Positions 50,514 through 58,619 of a stretch of DNA of 64,000 nucleotides are shown piece by piece. This stretch comes from Planctomycetia bacterium (GTDB taxonomy: Bacteria > Planctomycetota > Planctomycetia > Gemmatales > HRBIN36): positions 1-64,000 of the forward strand of contig JAEUIE010000050.1 of NCBI GenBank assembly GCA_016795155.1, given 5' to 3'. The translations under genes and the position numbers were made by a program. The notes under the pieces are model-generated. The model was not told where the DNA came from. It saw only the letters and a list, made by a program, of their open reading frames with translations, and did not search any database. Position 1 is the first letter of the stretch, and each line of letters starts with the position of its first letter.

Positions 50514-51136
50514 CAGCTGGAGCCTCCCGACGCGTGAGCCCCACCGGAAGATCCAAAACCGCCTCGGCTGACCGATCCTCCGGAAGAAGGCGCTCCGCTG
50601 CTACGGCCTGAACTGGAACCGCCGGCAAACGAGCGTCCACCACCGCCAGTACTCGGCGTGTAAGGTCGCGGTGTGGAGCTATACCGTGATGGCGGAGAAT
50701 AGGGCCGCGATGTTCCAGTGGTTGACCGGCTCAGCATGTATCCCCACAGGAACCAGCCAATGCCGGGGCCATGATGATACCGGTAATGCGAGCGTGTGGA
50801 ATGCCCCGGTTGAGTTGACTTGGCCAGCCCTGATTCATGCCGTGTGACATCAGCCGTTTCAACAGCCTGGTCCATAACGTAACCGAGGCGCGACGCATTG
50901 AGCGGTGCAGATAGTCCAGTTCCAGGCCCCGCAGCAAGCATTCCAGCAGCCTGCAGAAAGGCATCAGAAACAACGGCTCCGGTTCCCGCAGCGACCGCCT
51001 TGCGTGCCAGGATGGGATCGACATTGGGAAAATCCGCGTTTTGCTGTTGATCATCGCAGCCGCCACAACCTCCCACGAGTAAGGAAGCTGTGCCCAGCAG
51101 TGCCAGTTTGACCACGCGCGATCGCTTACGAGACAT
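50513..51136 (-). CDS. YgiB/YjfM-like lipoprotein with Ser/Gly-rich tail
   Basis: I start the protein at the ATG 51134-51136 (GGGGA nine bases upstream), giving 207 residues; a frame to 51157 adds seven. The N-terminus ends in a lipobox (SLLVGGCGG), so it is a lipoprotein. The middle part has an Ala/Gly-rich region and an aromatic/His stretch (YRYHHGPGIGWFLWGYMLSR). The last 70 residues are dominated by Ser, Gly, Pro and Arg, ending in SRGGFGSSGGAHASGG, like the YgiB/DUF1190 ending RGGFG. In enterobacteria ygiB is next to ygiC, the GspS-like gene, which matches this context. Exact role unknown. Confidence 0.75.
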   Translation of the reverse strand: MSRKRSRVVKLALLGTASLLVGGCGGCDDQQQNADFPNVDPILARKAVAAGTGAVVSDAFLQAAGMLAAGPGTGLSAPLNASRLGYVMDQAVETADVTRHESGLAKSTQPGHSTRSHYRYHHGPGIGWFLWGYMLSRSTTGTSRPYSPPSRYSSTPRPYTPSTGGGGRSFAGGSSSGRSSGAPSSGGSVSRGGFGSSGGAHASGGSS

Positions 51137-51179
51137 CTTGAATTTTCCCCGGTACATCAGGTAACCAACTCAGACTATT

Positions 51180-51419
51180 CTAGCCTATGGCAGCGGCCAT
51201 GATGATGCTGATTCCAATAACTACCGCCCCAGCGAGGATGGCTGCGGCAATATTGGATTTTGAGGTTATTTCCCCACCCAGGTCACCAGGCGTGATCCAG
51301 TCAAACAGCTTGAAGCCGGCAACCGCCATCAAAATGCCAACCGCACCAAACAACACTGCGGAAAGCAATGCTTCGTACATATTGGTGGGATGCCACACTT
51401 CTGCAAAGAGACTCAACAT
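51180..51419 (-). CDS. DUF350-family small membrane protein (YjfL-like)
   Basis: From the ATG at 51417-51419 (AGGA eight bases upstream) this 79-residue protein has two membrane helices, about 14-34 (LLSAVLFGAVGILMAVAGFK) and 57-77, joined by the short conserved loop LFDWITPGDLGGEITSKSN, a hallmark of DUF350. YjfL in E. coli occurs with the YgiB-like yjfM and the GspS-like yjfC. Here the order on the minus strand is DUF350, lipoprotein, GspS-like, then moaC. The cluster therefore seems conserved across phyla. An upstream frame to 51482 adds unlikely residues. Confidence 0.88.
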   Translation of the reverse strand: MLSLFAEVWHPTNMYEALLSAVLFGAVGILMAVAGFKLFDWITPGDLGGEITSKSNIAAAILAGAVVIGISIIMAAAIG

Positions 51420-51589
51420 GGGTTGATCCTTGATGGATTGAAAGTTATTCGTTCGCAGCATAACCAATATTATGGCGTACATCTAGAAAAAAGGCACATT
51501 ATAATAATGCCATCTTTCTCACAGCCATGCACTACATATTCGCTGGGCATGGAAACCCTATATTGAAATGATCCATGGGAGAAATGCCG

Positions 51590-51991
51590 ATGTTTCGTGC
51601 CCTATTGAGTTTAGCCATCTTCTCAACTCTATTCGCAACGATTGAGGCTCAGGATAAACAGAAAGATTCTCCCCTGGTGGCACGCACGAGAAAAAAACTC
51701 GATACGAAGATAACTGTGAGCTTTACCGATGAACGCCTGAAGGATGTTGTCAGCGAATTGGAGAAAGAAGCTGAAGTGAAGTTCCGCCTCGATACCAAAG
51801 GCGGCGTGTCGCAGAATATGAGCTTCACCTACAAAGCCGAGGATAAGCCGTTGAAAGAAGTGCTGGCAGAAATGTTCAAAGGCAAAGGTCTCGGCTACGT
51901 CATCCACCGCAAGCAGAACAACAACGACCGCTATGAAGGGTACATTGATATCGTGCAAGGCGACCAGCGCGGCGATGATAAGAAGCCATAA
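51590..51991 (+). CDS. Secreted small protein with secretin/TonB N-terminal (STN)-like domain
   Basis: From the ATG at 51590 (GGGAGA eight bases upstream) this 133-residue protein has a signal peptide (FRALLSLAIFSTLFATIEAQ). The mature part resembles an STN fold: KITVSFTDERLKDVVSELEK, then FRLDTKGGVSQNMSFTYKAE and KPLKEVLAEMFKGKGLGYVI, the pattern of alternating beta-alpha-beta elements. In secretins and TonB receptors this domain is N-terminal to a channel; here it stands alone. Possibly it belongs to a planctomycete family of single STN proteins. A gene with no known family follows 45 bases later. Confidence 0.7.
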   Translation: MFRALLSLAIFSTLFATIEAQDKQKDSPLVARTRKKLDTKITVSFTDERLKDVVSELEKEAEVKFRLDTKGGVSQNMSFTYKAEDKPLKEVLAEMFKGKGLGYVIHRKQNNNDRYEGYIDIVQGDQRGDDKKP

Positions 51992-52036
51992 TTGTTTCCA
52001 AATTGTTGTGACATTTCTCTATTTCATTGGTGAGTT

Positions 52037-52900
52037 ATGCTTTTACTCCTTCTGACCATCATTTCGTTCAGTTCTGATGCCTTGGTATTGAAATGGCAAT
52101 TCAAACAGAATGACACCTTTCGCTACGAAACTACAAGCCGATTGACTCAATCCGTTCGTGTCAAGGAGCAGGAGTACAAGCAGGATAATGTTCATATAGC
52201 GGTAATGAAATACACCGTTCAATCTGTTGAAGCGGATGGCTCACTGAAGCTGGAGCAGATCATCGAATCAATGAAGGCGACGAATCCGGATGGAAGTGCA
52301 TCGCCAGGTAACAATGCGATTTACAATCAGTTACAGGGTGTTGCCCTCACGATGAAGCTGAACCCGAAGTTTGAAGTTACCGAACTCGAAGGTTACGATC
52401 TTCTATTGAAAAAACTGGCAGGAGATGATCCCAGCTTGCGGCGCGTGGTCCATGCTCTGTTTTCGGAAGAACACTTCAAGCAGGCAGTGCATCAGGCTTT
52501 TGGGGTTGTTCCGCAAAAAGAAGTGCCTGCTGGGTTCCAATGGAATCGCAAATCAGAAACATCAATTGGTCCGCTGGGAAGCGTACAGGTTAATCTGCAG
52601 ATGACCGCTGTGGGCATGAAAGACTTTGAATCGAAGAAACTGGTCAAGATTACTTATAAGCCAACTCTGGTATATCATCCTGCTACATCCGAAGCTTCAA
52701 ATCCTGAAATGAGCATTACTAAGGGAACTGTACAATTGCAGGAAAGTGACGGAATAGCCTATTTTGATCCGAAAGCGGGAAGGTTATACCACTCGACATT
52801 GAAATTGAAGATGACAGGCGAATTAACAGGGAAAATATCAGGCCAGGAAGTTCCTATTCGATTTGATCAAACACAAACCATTGAAATGCGAATCAAATAA
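52037..52900 (+). CDS. Exported protein, DUF6263-like, function unknown
   Basis: This 287-residue protein has a short hydrophobic N-terminus (LLLLLTIISFSSDALV) that may serve as a signal, then a beta-rich domain with LKWQFKQNDTFRYETTSRLT, LEGYDLLLKKLAG and KEVPAGFQWNRKSETSIGPL. The ending is a repeated beta pattern (YHSTLKLKMTGELTGKISG) and the acidic-polar QTQTIEMRIK. Layout and motifs resemble planctomycete DUF6263 proteins as I recall them, but the match is weak. It lies between an STN-like gene and a channel-like gene; the next start is 40 bases after the stop. Confidence 0.6.
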   Translation: MLLLLLTIISFSSDALVLKWQFKQNDTFRYETTSRLTQSVRVKEQEYKQDNVHIAVMKYTVQSVEADGSLKLEQIIESMKATNPDGSASPGNNAIYNQLQGVALTMKLNPKFEVTELEGYDLLLKKLAGDDPSLRRVVHALFSEEHFKQAVHQAFGVVPQKEVPAGFQWNRKSETSIGPLGSVQVNLQMTAVGMKDFESKKLVKITYKPTLVYHPATSEASNPEMSITKGTVQLQESDGIAYFDPKAGRLYHSTLKLKMTGELTGKISGQEVPIRFDQTQTIEMRIK

Positions 52901-52940
52901 TGAGTATGATGGGCTTGGCATCAACCGGGACAGACACACT

Positions 52941-53864
52941 ATGAAACAGGCTTTTCGATTTGCACATGAAGGCCCGCTACTGATTATGTCTGCTGCAATC
53001 GTGGCAGCCGTGGGTGTACCTGCCTGGCAGTGGATTTCCACGCATGATATCAGCGATGCCACCATCAAACGCATGTCCCGATTGCTTCTGGGGCCTGAAC
53101 AGTTTCTCTGCTATTTCTGCTTTTGCTGGGCCATGCTGATTCTCTGGACTCGATGGTGGGAAATGGGACGGCAGCGACGACCATTCCAGGTGGAGTTGCT
53201 TCCTCCTGAAGAAGATTACCGTCTGCTGCCTGAGGATGCCAGGCTCTGGCAACGACGCATTCAGCGTCAATCGCTTTCGGGCGGTCAGCCAACACTACTT
53301 GGGAAACTGATTGACCTGGCATTGTTACGGTTCGCCAGTTGCCGGTCTCCTGCTGAAGTAGCAACAGCGATTCGCGAATCCTCCGACCTGGCTCAGAATC
53401 GATTGGTGACTTCGCTGTCTCTCGTGCAGTACCTCGCTTGGGCAATTCCTGCATTAGGGTTCATTGGCACTGCACGCGGTATGGGAATGGCATTAGCTGC
53501 AGCGCCTTCTCTAGGCAGCAATGAAGCGGTTCAGCAGTTTCTCGATCAGACAACACGAAGTCTGGGTTTTACTTTCGATTGCACGCTGGTGGCGTTGTCA
53601 CTCAGTGTGGTCCTGATGTTTTTCATTCATCTGCAACAGCGATCAGAAGAGCAACTGGTTCTTGACGCACAACAGTTCTGTCTCGAACGATTGCTGGTCA
53701 AGTTAGTGAATATCGATTCGATACTCCCCGCAGCCCCAGAAAAGCTGGTTGGCGTACCTGTGAAAGATGTACCGCCCGCAGCGCCACCTTTGCCTGGAAA
53801 CACCAGTCTAGGCCGGGAACGAGTGACAAGAGATTTTGGCCACGGTCTGGGCGGTTTGTCCTGA
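52941..53864 (+). CDS. MotA/TolQ/ExbB-like membrane protein
   Basis: From the ATG at 52941 this is a 307-residue protein with membrane helices near residues 12-32 and 52-72, then in the C-terminal half a MotA/TolQ/ExbB-type region: SLVQYLAWAIPALGFIGTAR, GMGMALAAAPSLGSNEAVQQ and LGFTFDCTLVALSLSVVLMF. Members use proton flow to drive rotation or outer-membrane energy transfer, with an ExbD/TolR-like partner. No such partner gene is adjacent. The end is Pro-rich. The start lacks an ideal ribosome site (GGGA is 11 bases upstream), so a longer form to 52863 is possible. Confidence 0.78.
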   Translation: MKQAFRFAHEGPLLIMSAAIVAAVGVPAWQWISTHDISDATIKRMSRLLLGPEQFLCYFCFCWAMLILWTRWWEMGRQRRPFQVELLPPEEDYRLLPEDARLWQRRIQRQSLSGGQPTLLGKLIDLALLRFASCRSPAEVATAIRESSDLAQNRLVTSLSLVQYLAWAIPALGFIGTARGMGMALAAAPSLGSNEAVQQFLDQTTRSLGFTFDCTLVALSLSVVLMFFIHLQQRSEEQLVLDAQQFCLERLLVKLVNIDSILPAAPEKLVGVPVKDVPPAAPPLPGNTSLGRERVTRDFGHGLGGLS

Positions 53865-53926
53865 TATTCCGTTTCATCCAGTAGTTTATCTTTTATACTG
53901 CCTTTATCTGTTTCATTGAGGTGTTT

Positions 53927-54760
53927 ATGCCTGACTGGCTCTTTGCATTGATTTCATTGACGGCCATGGAAATTGTGCTCGGCATCGACAATATCATCTT
54001 CTTGACCATCCTGGTGGGCAGGCTGCCTGCACATCAACAGACCATTGCCAGGCAGTTAGGTTTAGGCGCAGCACTTGCATCGAGATTGTTGCTGTTGTTC
54101 GCGCTCGCCTGGCTTGCCAGCATGACCACGCCTATCTTCAGTTGGACCGACATAGGCATTCCAGGAAGCTGGCTCAGACCTGAACTCAAGGAAGTGGTCG
54201 ATGAACGTGACAAGAACTTGATGAACAAAGACATTCATGGTACCGAAGTCGCACTGACTCCTGCGATGGCTGAAGCCATTTTCGAACAGCGTAACCAGGT
54301 TTCCTTGCGAGACATCGTGCTGATTATTGGTGGGTTGTTTCTGATTGTCAAAAGCACCATGGAGATTTCGCACAAACTGGAAGAAGCTCGTCGCGGAGAA
54401 GAACACGCTCCACCACGCGTCAGTGGGTTCATGTCGGTTATTGTTCAGATTGCGATCATCGACATTATCTTCTCCCTCGATTCTGTCATTACTGCTGTAG
54501 GTATGGCGAAGCAGGTCTGGGTTATGGTGGTGGCTATGGTGACTGCCGTAGTCGTAATGCTCCTGGCAGCTGCCCCCATCGGCAACTTTGTTTCCAGGCA
54601 TCCCACCATGAAGATGCTGGCGCTTTCCTTTTTGATCCTGATCGGTGTTATGCTCCTGGCTGATGGGTTCGGTCAGCACATCGACCGTGGCTATATCTAC
54701 TTTGCCATGGGCTTCTCGGTGCTCGTTGAATTGCTCAACTTGAAATTGAGGAAGTCGTAA
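53927..54760 (+). CDS. TerC-family membrane protein
   Basis: From ATG 53927 (GAGG five bases upstream) it is a 277-residue protein with about seven membrane helices. The start FALISLTAMEIVLGIDNIIF has the TerC-defining EIVLGIDN motif, and the second conserved motif is IVQIAIIDIIFSLDSVITAV with a DSV core. TerC/YoaE/Alx proteins are linked to tellurite resistance and metal (manganese) export. The loop between helices 3 and 4 is long and charged (LKEVVDERDKNLMNKDIHGT). An earlier GTG at 53921 also reads in frame. The protein is likely in the inner membrane. Confidence 0.92.
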   Translation: MPDWLFALISLTAMEIVLGIDNIIFLTILVGRLPAHQQTIARQLGLGAALASRLLLLFALAWLASMTTPIFSWTDIGIPGSWLRPELKEVVDERDKNLMNKDIHGTEVALTPAMAEAIFEQRNQVSLRDIVLIIGGLFLIVKSTMEISHKLEEARRGEEHAPPRVSGFMSVIVQIAIIDIIFSLDSVITAVGMAKQVWVMVVAMVTAVVVMLLAAAPIGNFVSRHPTMKMLALSFLILIGVMLLADGFGQHIDRGYIYFAMGFSVLVELLNLKLRKS

Positions 54761-54826
54761 ACGGGCTTCAGTTATTGGCAAAGCTATCCGATAACGATAA
54801 TGCAAGATTGTTGTTACGGTGAAACC

Positions 54827-54994
54827 ATGCCCGCTGAAGCCAGATTCGGCCTTGTGATTGCCATTGCACTGATTGTGACTGTTGCTATTTTCTTCAGGCC
54901 GGTTGAAAACACAGGATTTACTAACGCTGTTCCCACCTCCAGTGATAAAGAGCCTCGAATTGTACAAGGCCAAACGACTTCGTTTGCCAAGTAG
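54827..54994 (+). CDS. Small single-helix membrane protein
   Basis: From the ATG at 54827 (GGTGA five bases upstream) it is a 55-residue protein with one membrane helix (GLVIAIALIVTVAIFF), a short positive N-terminus and a polar tail (NTGFTNAVPTSSDKEPRIVQ). I know no family. It follows terC by 66 bases on the same strand and may be co-transcribed. A longer frame begins at 54800. Because of its length the call is uncertain, but the N-terminal Arg, hydrophobic block and RBS all support translation. Confidence 0.55.
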   Translation: MPAEARFGLVIAIALIVTVAIFFRPVENTGFTNAVPTSSDKEPRIVQGQTTSFAK

Positions 54995-55056
54995 TCGCTG
55001 TTAACTCACTTGACCTCGTTGGCTATTACCGTTATTTCGAGACTTGCTAACTGTGG

Positions 55057-55088
55057 CAGGGTTATGCTTGTACTCATGCATGACCCTG
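55057..55088. repeat. Intergenic hairpin with TACT loop, copy C
   Basis: CAGGGT (55057-55062) pairs with ACCCTG (55083-55088), then ATGC with GCAT, a T/T mismatch and TG with CA, closing loop TACT (55071-55074). The sequence is close to copy B2 (42943-42974, minus strand), including the following bases GAGAATGC. A second CAGGGTTAATCGG follows at about 55116 but lacks its partner arm, so the second hairpin seems lost. It lies 65 bases upstream of the start of the glycosyltransferase gene. Confidence 0.75.
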
Positions 55089-55152
55089 CGAGAATGCGGT
55101 GTGCTGCACTGTTTGCAGGGTTAATCGGTTAGCAAGGCAAGGAGTTCACGGG

Positions 55153-56826
55153 ATGGCCCAGGCATTGAATTCGTCAACTTCCGAGAAGAGTGCTTTTCAA
55201 TTGGGTTGGCAGGGAATCGGCATCATCCTGTTGTATGGTGTCACACTTCTCATCGGCTATCATCTCAGTCAGCGCACTCTTACGATGCATGAAGTCATCT
55301 TCGCACAACCAGCCAAGGAAATGCTGGCGAGTGGCGATTTTCTGGTGCCCCGCGTTGGTGGTGTCGTGTTTGGCGACAAACCTCTTTTGACCATGTGGCT
55401 GATGGCGGCATCGATCGAACTCACTGGCAGTCTGGATGAATGGGTGGTTCGCTTGCCCAGCAGCCTGGCTGCATTACTGACTGCTGTAGTCATTGGCATG
55501 ACAGCGGCTCGCTGGTTTGGTAAACGCGTTGGCATTCTCGCTGGTCTTGCTCAGTTGACGAGTTACTACGTGCTGCAGATGGCAACACTCGCAGAGTCAG
55601 ACATGCTGCTAATTTGCTCGGTGACACTTGCCATTTGCTTTTTCGCCTGGGTGCAGATTCCCAGCCCCATCGGGCAAGTGCAGGGGAGATGGACACCCTG
55701 GGTGTTCGGGTTTCTGGTCGGTCTGACATTCATGATCAAAGGCCCGATTGGAGTTGTCTTCATTGGACTGACGGTTGGCTCGTGGATGGTGCTGAACCGC
55801 CAATGGTCGCTGTTACGATTCTTCTTTCATCCGGGCGGCTTGCTGGTGTTTCTGCTGATGGCTTTGCCCTATCCACTTTTATCAGGTTTGCGATATCCAC
55901 CCATTCTGGATGAGTGGTTGCTGCACAACTGGGGGCGATTTAAGGGCGACTTGACGCAGGTGGAGAACAGGGAACCACTCTGGTTTTACTTTCTGAATCT
56001 GCCGATGGTCTTGCTGCCCTGGACACCGTGTCTGATTATCGCATTGATGGATCGCAAAGTGTGGAAGCATCCGATGGTCTGGCTCGCACTGTGCTGGTTC
56101 CTTCCTGGAGTTTTGTTTCTCAGTTGTTCTGCCTGGAAATGGAAGCATTACATGTCGCCATTGCTTCCTGGGCTGACCATCATAGCTGCAGTGGGTCTGG
56201 AAAGATGGCTCTATGTCACCAGCCAGGTTTTGCAGCGCTACTGGCGACCTCTCATGCTGGGAACGCTGCTGCTTGGCATTGCAGGCGTGGCAGTAATTTA
56301 CAAAACTAATCCCCTCGGAGAGTTACCGATTGCTATTCTGGTGAGTGTGGCCTCGATCAGTGCCATGGTCGTGATGGAACTGAATTACAGAAAGTTGCAT
56401 CGCTGGTCAGTTCCTGCGCTATTCACCATGATCTGGATGATGATTGCCGGTGTGTTCATCTGGGTACTGCCTGTGCATGATCATTGTCGGGTGCAGGTGG
56501 AATTTGCGGATAGAATCAACCAGAGACAGGAACTCGATAAGCCGTTGCACCTGGTAAATTTGAGCTATCACCAGATCATTTACTATCTGAAGAAACCCAT
56601 TGTACGTCTCGATAAGATCAAGCAGTTTCAATCGCTTGCTGAGCATATCGACGATGATAAATATGTGCTGATTAAGCAGAAGGACATCAGTGAGATTCAG
56701 TCACTGGGCATGGTGCAACCCCTCGATAGCTGCCCTAATACACGCAGAAAAACAGGGCCAGGCGACAACCTGGTGCTGGTACGGCTCCAGACAGTATTAC
56801 CAGCTCAATTCAATGTTAATCCATAG
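55153..56826 (+). CDS. ArnT/PMT-type membrane glycosyltransferase (GT-C)
   Basis: From ATG 55153 (AAGGAG upstream) the protein has 557 residues with about ten to twelve membrane helices and the GT-C layout. The first outside loop shows LTMHEVIFAQPAKEMLASGD with the acidic residue of the active site, then FLVPRVGGVVFGDKPLLTMW, DEWVVRLPSSLAALLTAVVI and a following MVLLPWTPCLIIAL. ArnT and PMT proteins transfer a lipid-linked sugar to lipid A or to proteins outside the inner membrane. The C-terminal 120 residues are soluble. The acceptor is unknown. Copy C of the hairpin family lies just upstream. Confidence 0.87.
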   Translation: MAQALNSSTSEKSAFQLGWQGIGIILLYGVTLLIGYHLSQRTLTMHEVIFAQPAKEMLASGDFLVPRVGGVVFGDKPLLTMWLMAASIELTGSLDEWVVRLPSSLAALLTAVVIGMTAARWFGKRVGILAGLAQLTSYYVLQMATLAESDMLLICSVTLAICFFAWVQIPSPIGQVQGRWTPWVFGFLVGLTFMIKGPIGVVFIGLTVGSWMVLNRQWSLLRFFFHPGGLLVFLLMALPYPLLSGLRYPPILDEWLLHNWGRFKGDLTQVENREPLWFYFLNLPMVLLPWTPCLIIALMDRKVWKHPMVWLALCWFLPGVLFLSCSAWKWKHYMSPLLPGLTIIAAVGLERWLYVTSQVLQRYWRPLMLGTLLLGIAGVAVIYKTNPLGELPIAILVSVASISAMVVMELNYRKLHRWSVPALFTMIWMMIAGVFIWVLPVHDHCRVQVEFADRINQRQELDKPLHLVNLSYHQIIYYLKKPIVRLDKIKQFQSLAEHIDDDKYVLIKQKDISEIQSLGMVQPLDSCPNTRRKTGPGDNLVLVRLQTVLPAQFNVNP

Positions 56827-56828
56827 TA

Positions 56829-57344
56829 TCAGGTCAGTTCCTGGAGTCGAGCCAGACCTGCCTCAGCCACCTGTCTGCCGGTGATGAATCGCCCTTCGTT
56901 GATCCACGAGCGTACCAGTTGCTTGGAGATGTTGCCCAGCAGCTTGACTTCAAGATCGAGCAGTTCTTCTTCGAGCTGTTCGAAATGAGTTGCCCAATGT
57001 CTTGCTTCAATGCTGTCCACCCGTTTATCACTTTCCCAGCGCATCCGATGAAACAGCAGCGTGGAATAGGGAGTCACCCAGCGCTTTTGGGAGGCAGCGA
57101 AAATCAGTACTGTTGCTGATGAACATTCTCCCAGCACATAACAGGTTACCTTGAGTTTGCGCAGTCGTATCAGTGAAAGGATAGCCATAGCACCATAAAC
57201 GGAACCACCTGCTGAGTCGATATGGAAGATGCACTCACTGCCTGGCTTGAGTTGGATCAACTCCTTGGTGAGTTCCGCTTCCCAGTCGTCAACGTCACCA
57301 ATGAGGGCGAATTCCGGGATAGTCTTCTTGCGAGATGTGGGCAT
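56829..57344 (-). CDS. ClpP-fold serine protease-like protein
   Basis: This 171-residue protein has the ClpP/crotonase-like fold: ECIFHIDSAGGSVYGAMAIL (37-56), where ClpP has INSPGG, then YVLGECSSATVLIFAAS with probable nucleophile Ser76 and the probable His99 in STLLFHRM. The third catalytic Asp position, in the WINEGRFITGRQVAEAGLA segment, is Asn or Glu, so the triad may be altered. It lacks the usual ClpP N-terminal processing sequence. It may be a protease or a regulator without activity. It converges tightly with the GT-C gene (gap of 2 bases). Confidence 0.82.
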   Translation of the reverse strand: MPTSRKKTIPEFALIGDVDDWEAELTKELIQLKPGSECIFHIDSAGGSVYGAMAILSLIRLRKLKVTCYVLGECSSATVLIFAASQKRWVTPYSTLLFHRMRWESDKRVDSIEARHWATHFEQLEEELLDLEVKLLGNISKQLVRSWINEGRFITGRQVAEAGLARLQELT

Positions 57345-57431
57345 AATGTCAATCTGCTGGTGTAGAAGAGCACTCTAGCGAACAGTCAGTCCTTATACAA
57401 TCAAAAAGACACCATCATCAACAGAAAAGGG

Positions 57432-58547
57432 ATGCTCTTGCGCGTTGCATTGGTACATGATTGGCTGCTGGGGATGCGTGGCGGCGAGAAAGTTCTCGAA
57501 GCGATTGCCCGAATGTATCCTGATGCTGAACTTTTCACGCTGATTGCAGACCGCCAATCTCTTTCCCCTATTCTGCAACAACGCAAGATACATACCAGTT
57601 GGTTGCAGCGACTGCCCGGTGTCAGAAGTTATTACCGGACATTGTTGCCCTGGATGCCAGGAGCCATCGAACAACTGGATGTAACGGGCTTTGACCTGAT
57701 CATCAGTTCCAGTCATTGCGTTGCCAAGGGGGTGATGGTTCCCTCTGGTGCGAAACATTTGTGCTACTGTCATTCGCCTATGCGCTATGCCTGGAACCTG
57801 CAGGAACTCTATATCAGTAAAGTGCCAGCACCTCTGAGGCCAATTGTCCGAAAACAACTCGAAAAACTGCGAGAATGGGACAGGAAATCATCGGATCGGG
57901 TACATCAATTCATCGCCAATGGCAAAACAGTACAGGAACGGATTCGATCTGCATACAGCAGAGATAGCCTCATCATTCATCCGCCGGTGGATACCGATTT
58001 TTACCATCCAGACACAGAACGAAAGCGGGAAGATTACTATCTGGCTGTTTCAGCCCTGGCTCCCAACAAACGGATTGATCTCGCTGTTTTGGCATGCATG
58101 AGACAGAAAAAGAAACTGGTGATCATTGGCTCAGGCCAGGAATCGAAACGACTGCAACAGATGGCCGATCCGAATCTCATTCAGTTCCTCGGCTGGCAGT
58201 CTGATGAAGTCATCAGGGAACATTATCAGCGCTGCAAAGCATTGTTATTCCCCGGCGAAGAAGACTTCGGAATAGTGCCTTTGGAAGCCAATGCCTGTGG
58301 AACCGCTGTAATTGCCTACGGCCACGGTGGCGCAACTGAAACCATTCAGCCTTTAGGTGAAATCGAGCGTCCAACTGGCATCTGGTTTAATGAAGCAACT
58401 GTTGATTCTCTCTGTGCAGCCATCGAACAGTTTGAGCAATCGGGTGATGCCATAGAGCCGAAAGCCTGCAGACAAAATGCACTGCATTACAGATCCGAAC
58501 GCTTCACTGATACCATGCAGCAGGCAGTCAAGACATTCATGTCATGA
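57432..58547 (+). CDS. Family 4 glycosyltransferase (GT-B), WbaZ-like
   Basis: This 371-residue cytoplasmic enzyme has two Rossmann domains. The start LLRVALVHDWLLGMRGGEKV contains the GGEKV loop of GT4 mannosyltransferases, followed by LIISSSHCVAKGV, LCYCHSPMRYAWNLQELY and a C-terminal part with ALLFPGEEDFGIVPLEANAC, whose E-x7-E holds the nucleotide-sugar. It likely adds mannose or a related sugar to a growing polysaccharide or O-antigen. It begins 88 bases from the divergent ClpP-like gene. No other polysaccharide genes flank it except the GT-C gene at 55.2 kb. Confidence 0.9.
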   Translation: MLLRVALVHDWLLGMRGGEKVLEAIARMYPDAELFTLIADRQSLSPILQQRKIHTSWLQRLPGVRSYYRTLLPWMPGAIEQLDVTGFDLIISSSHCVAKGVMVPSGAKHLCYCHSPMRYAWNLQELYISKVPAPLRPIVRKQLEKLREWDRKSSDRVHQFIANGKTVQERIRSAYSRDSLIIHPPVDTDFYHPDTERKREDYYLAVSALAPNKRIDLAVLACMRQKKKLVIIGSGQESKRLQQMADPNLIQFLGWQSDEVIREHYQRCKALLFPGEEDFGIVPLEANACGTAVIAYGHGGATETIQPLGEIERPTGIWFNEATVDSLCAAIEQFEQSGDAIEPKACRQNALHYRSERFTDTMQQAVKTFMS

Positions 58548-58619
58548 GTAGGCCAGTCACCGACACGTTCTGCTGGTCAGGCATAGAATAATGAGCATCA
58601 ACTTTCACTGGACTGGGGT

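Noticed and set aside
54062-54973. Minus-strand open frame of 303 codons opposite terC
   Set aside because: The translation is rich in His, Asn and Gln without motifs, and the opposite strand carries a full TerC family protein, so it is an antisense artefact.
57393-57857. Minus-strand frame of 154 codons over the GT4 start
   Set aside because: It is antisense to the conserved GT4 N-terminus and contains no domain.
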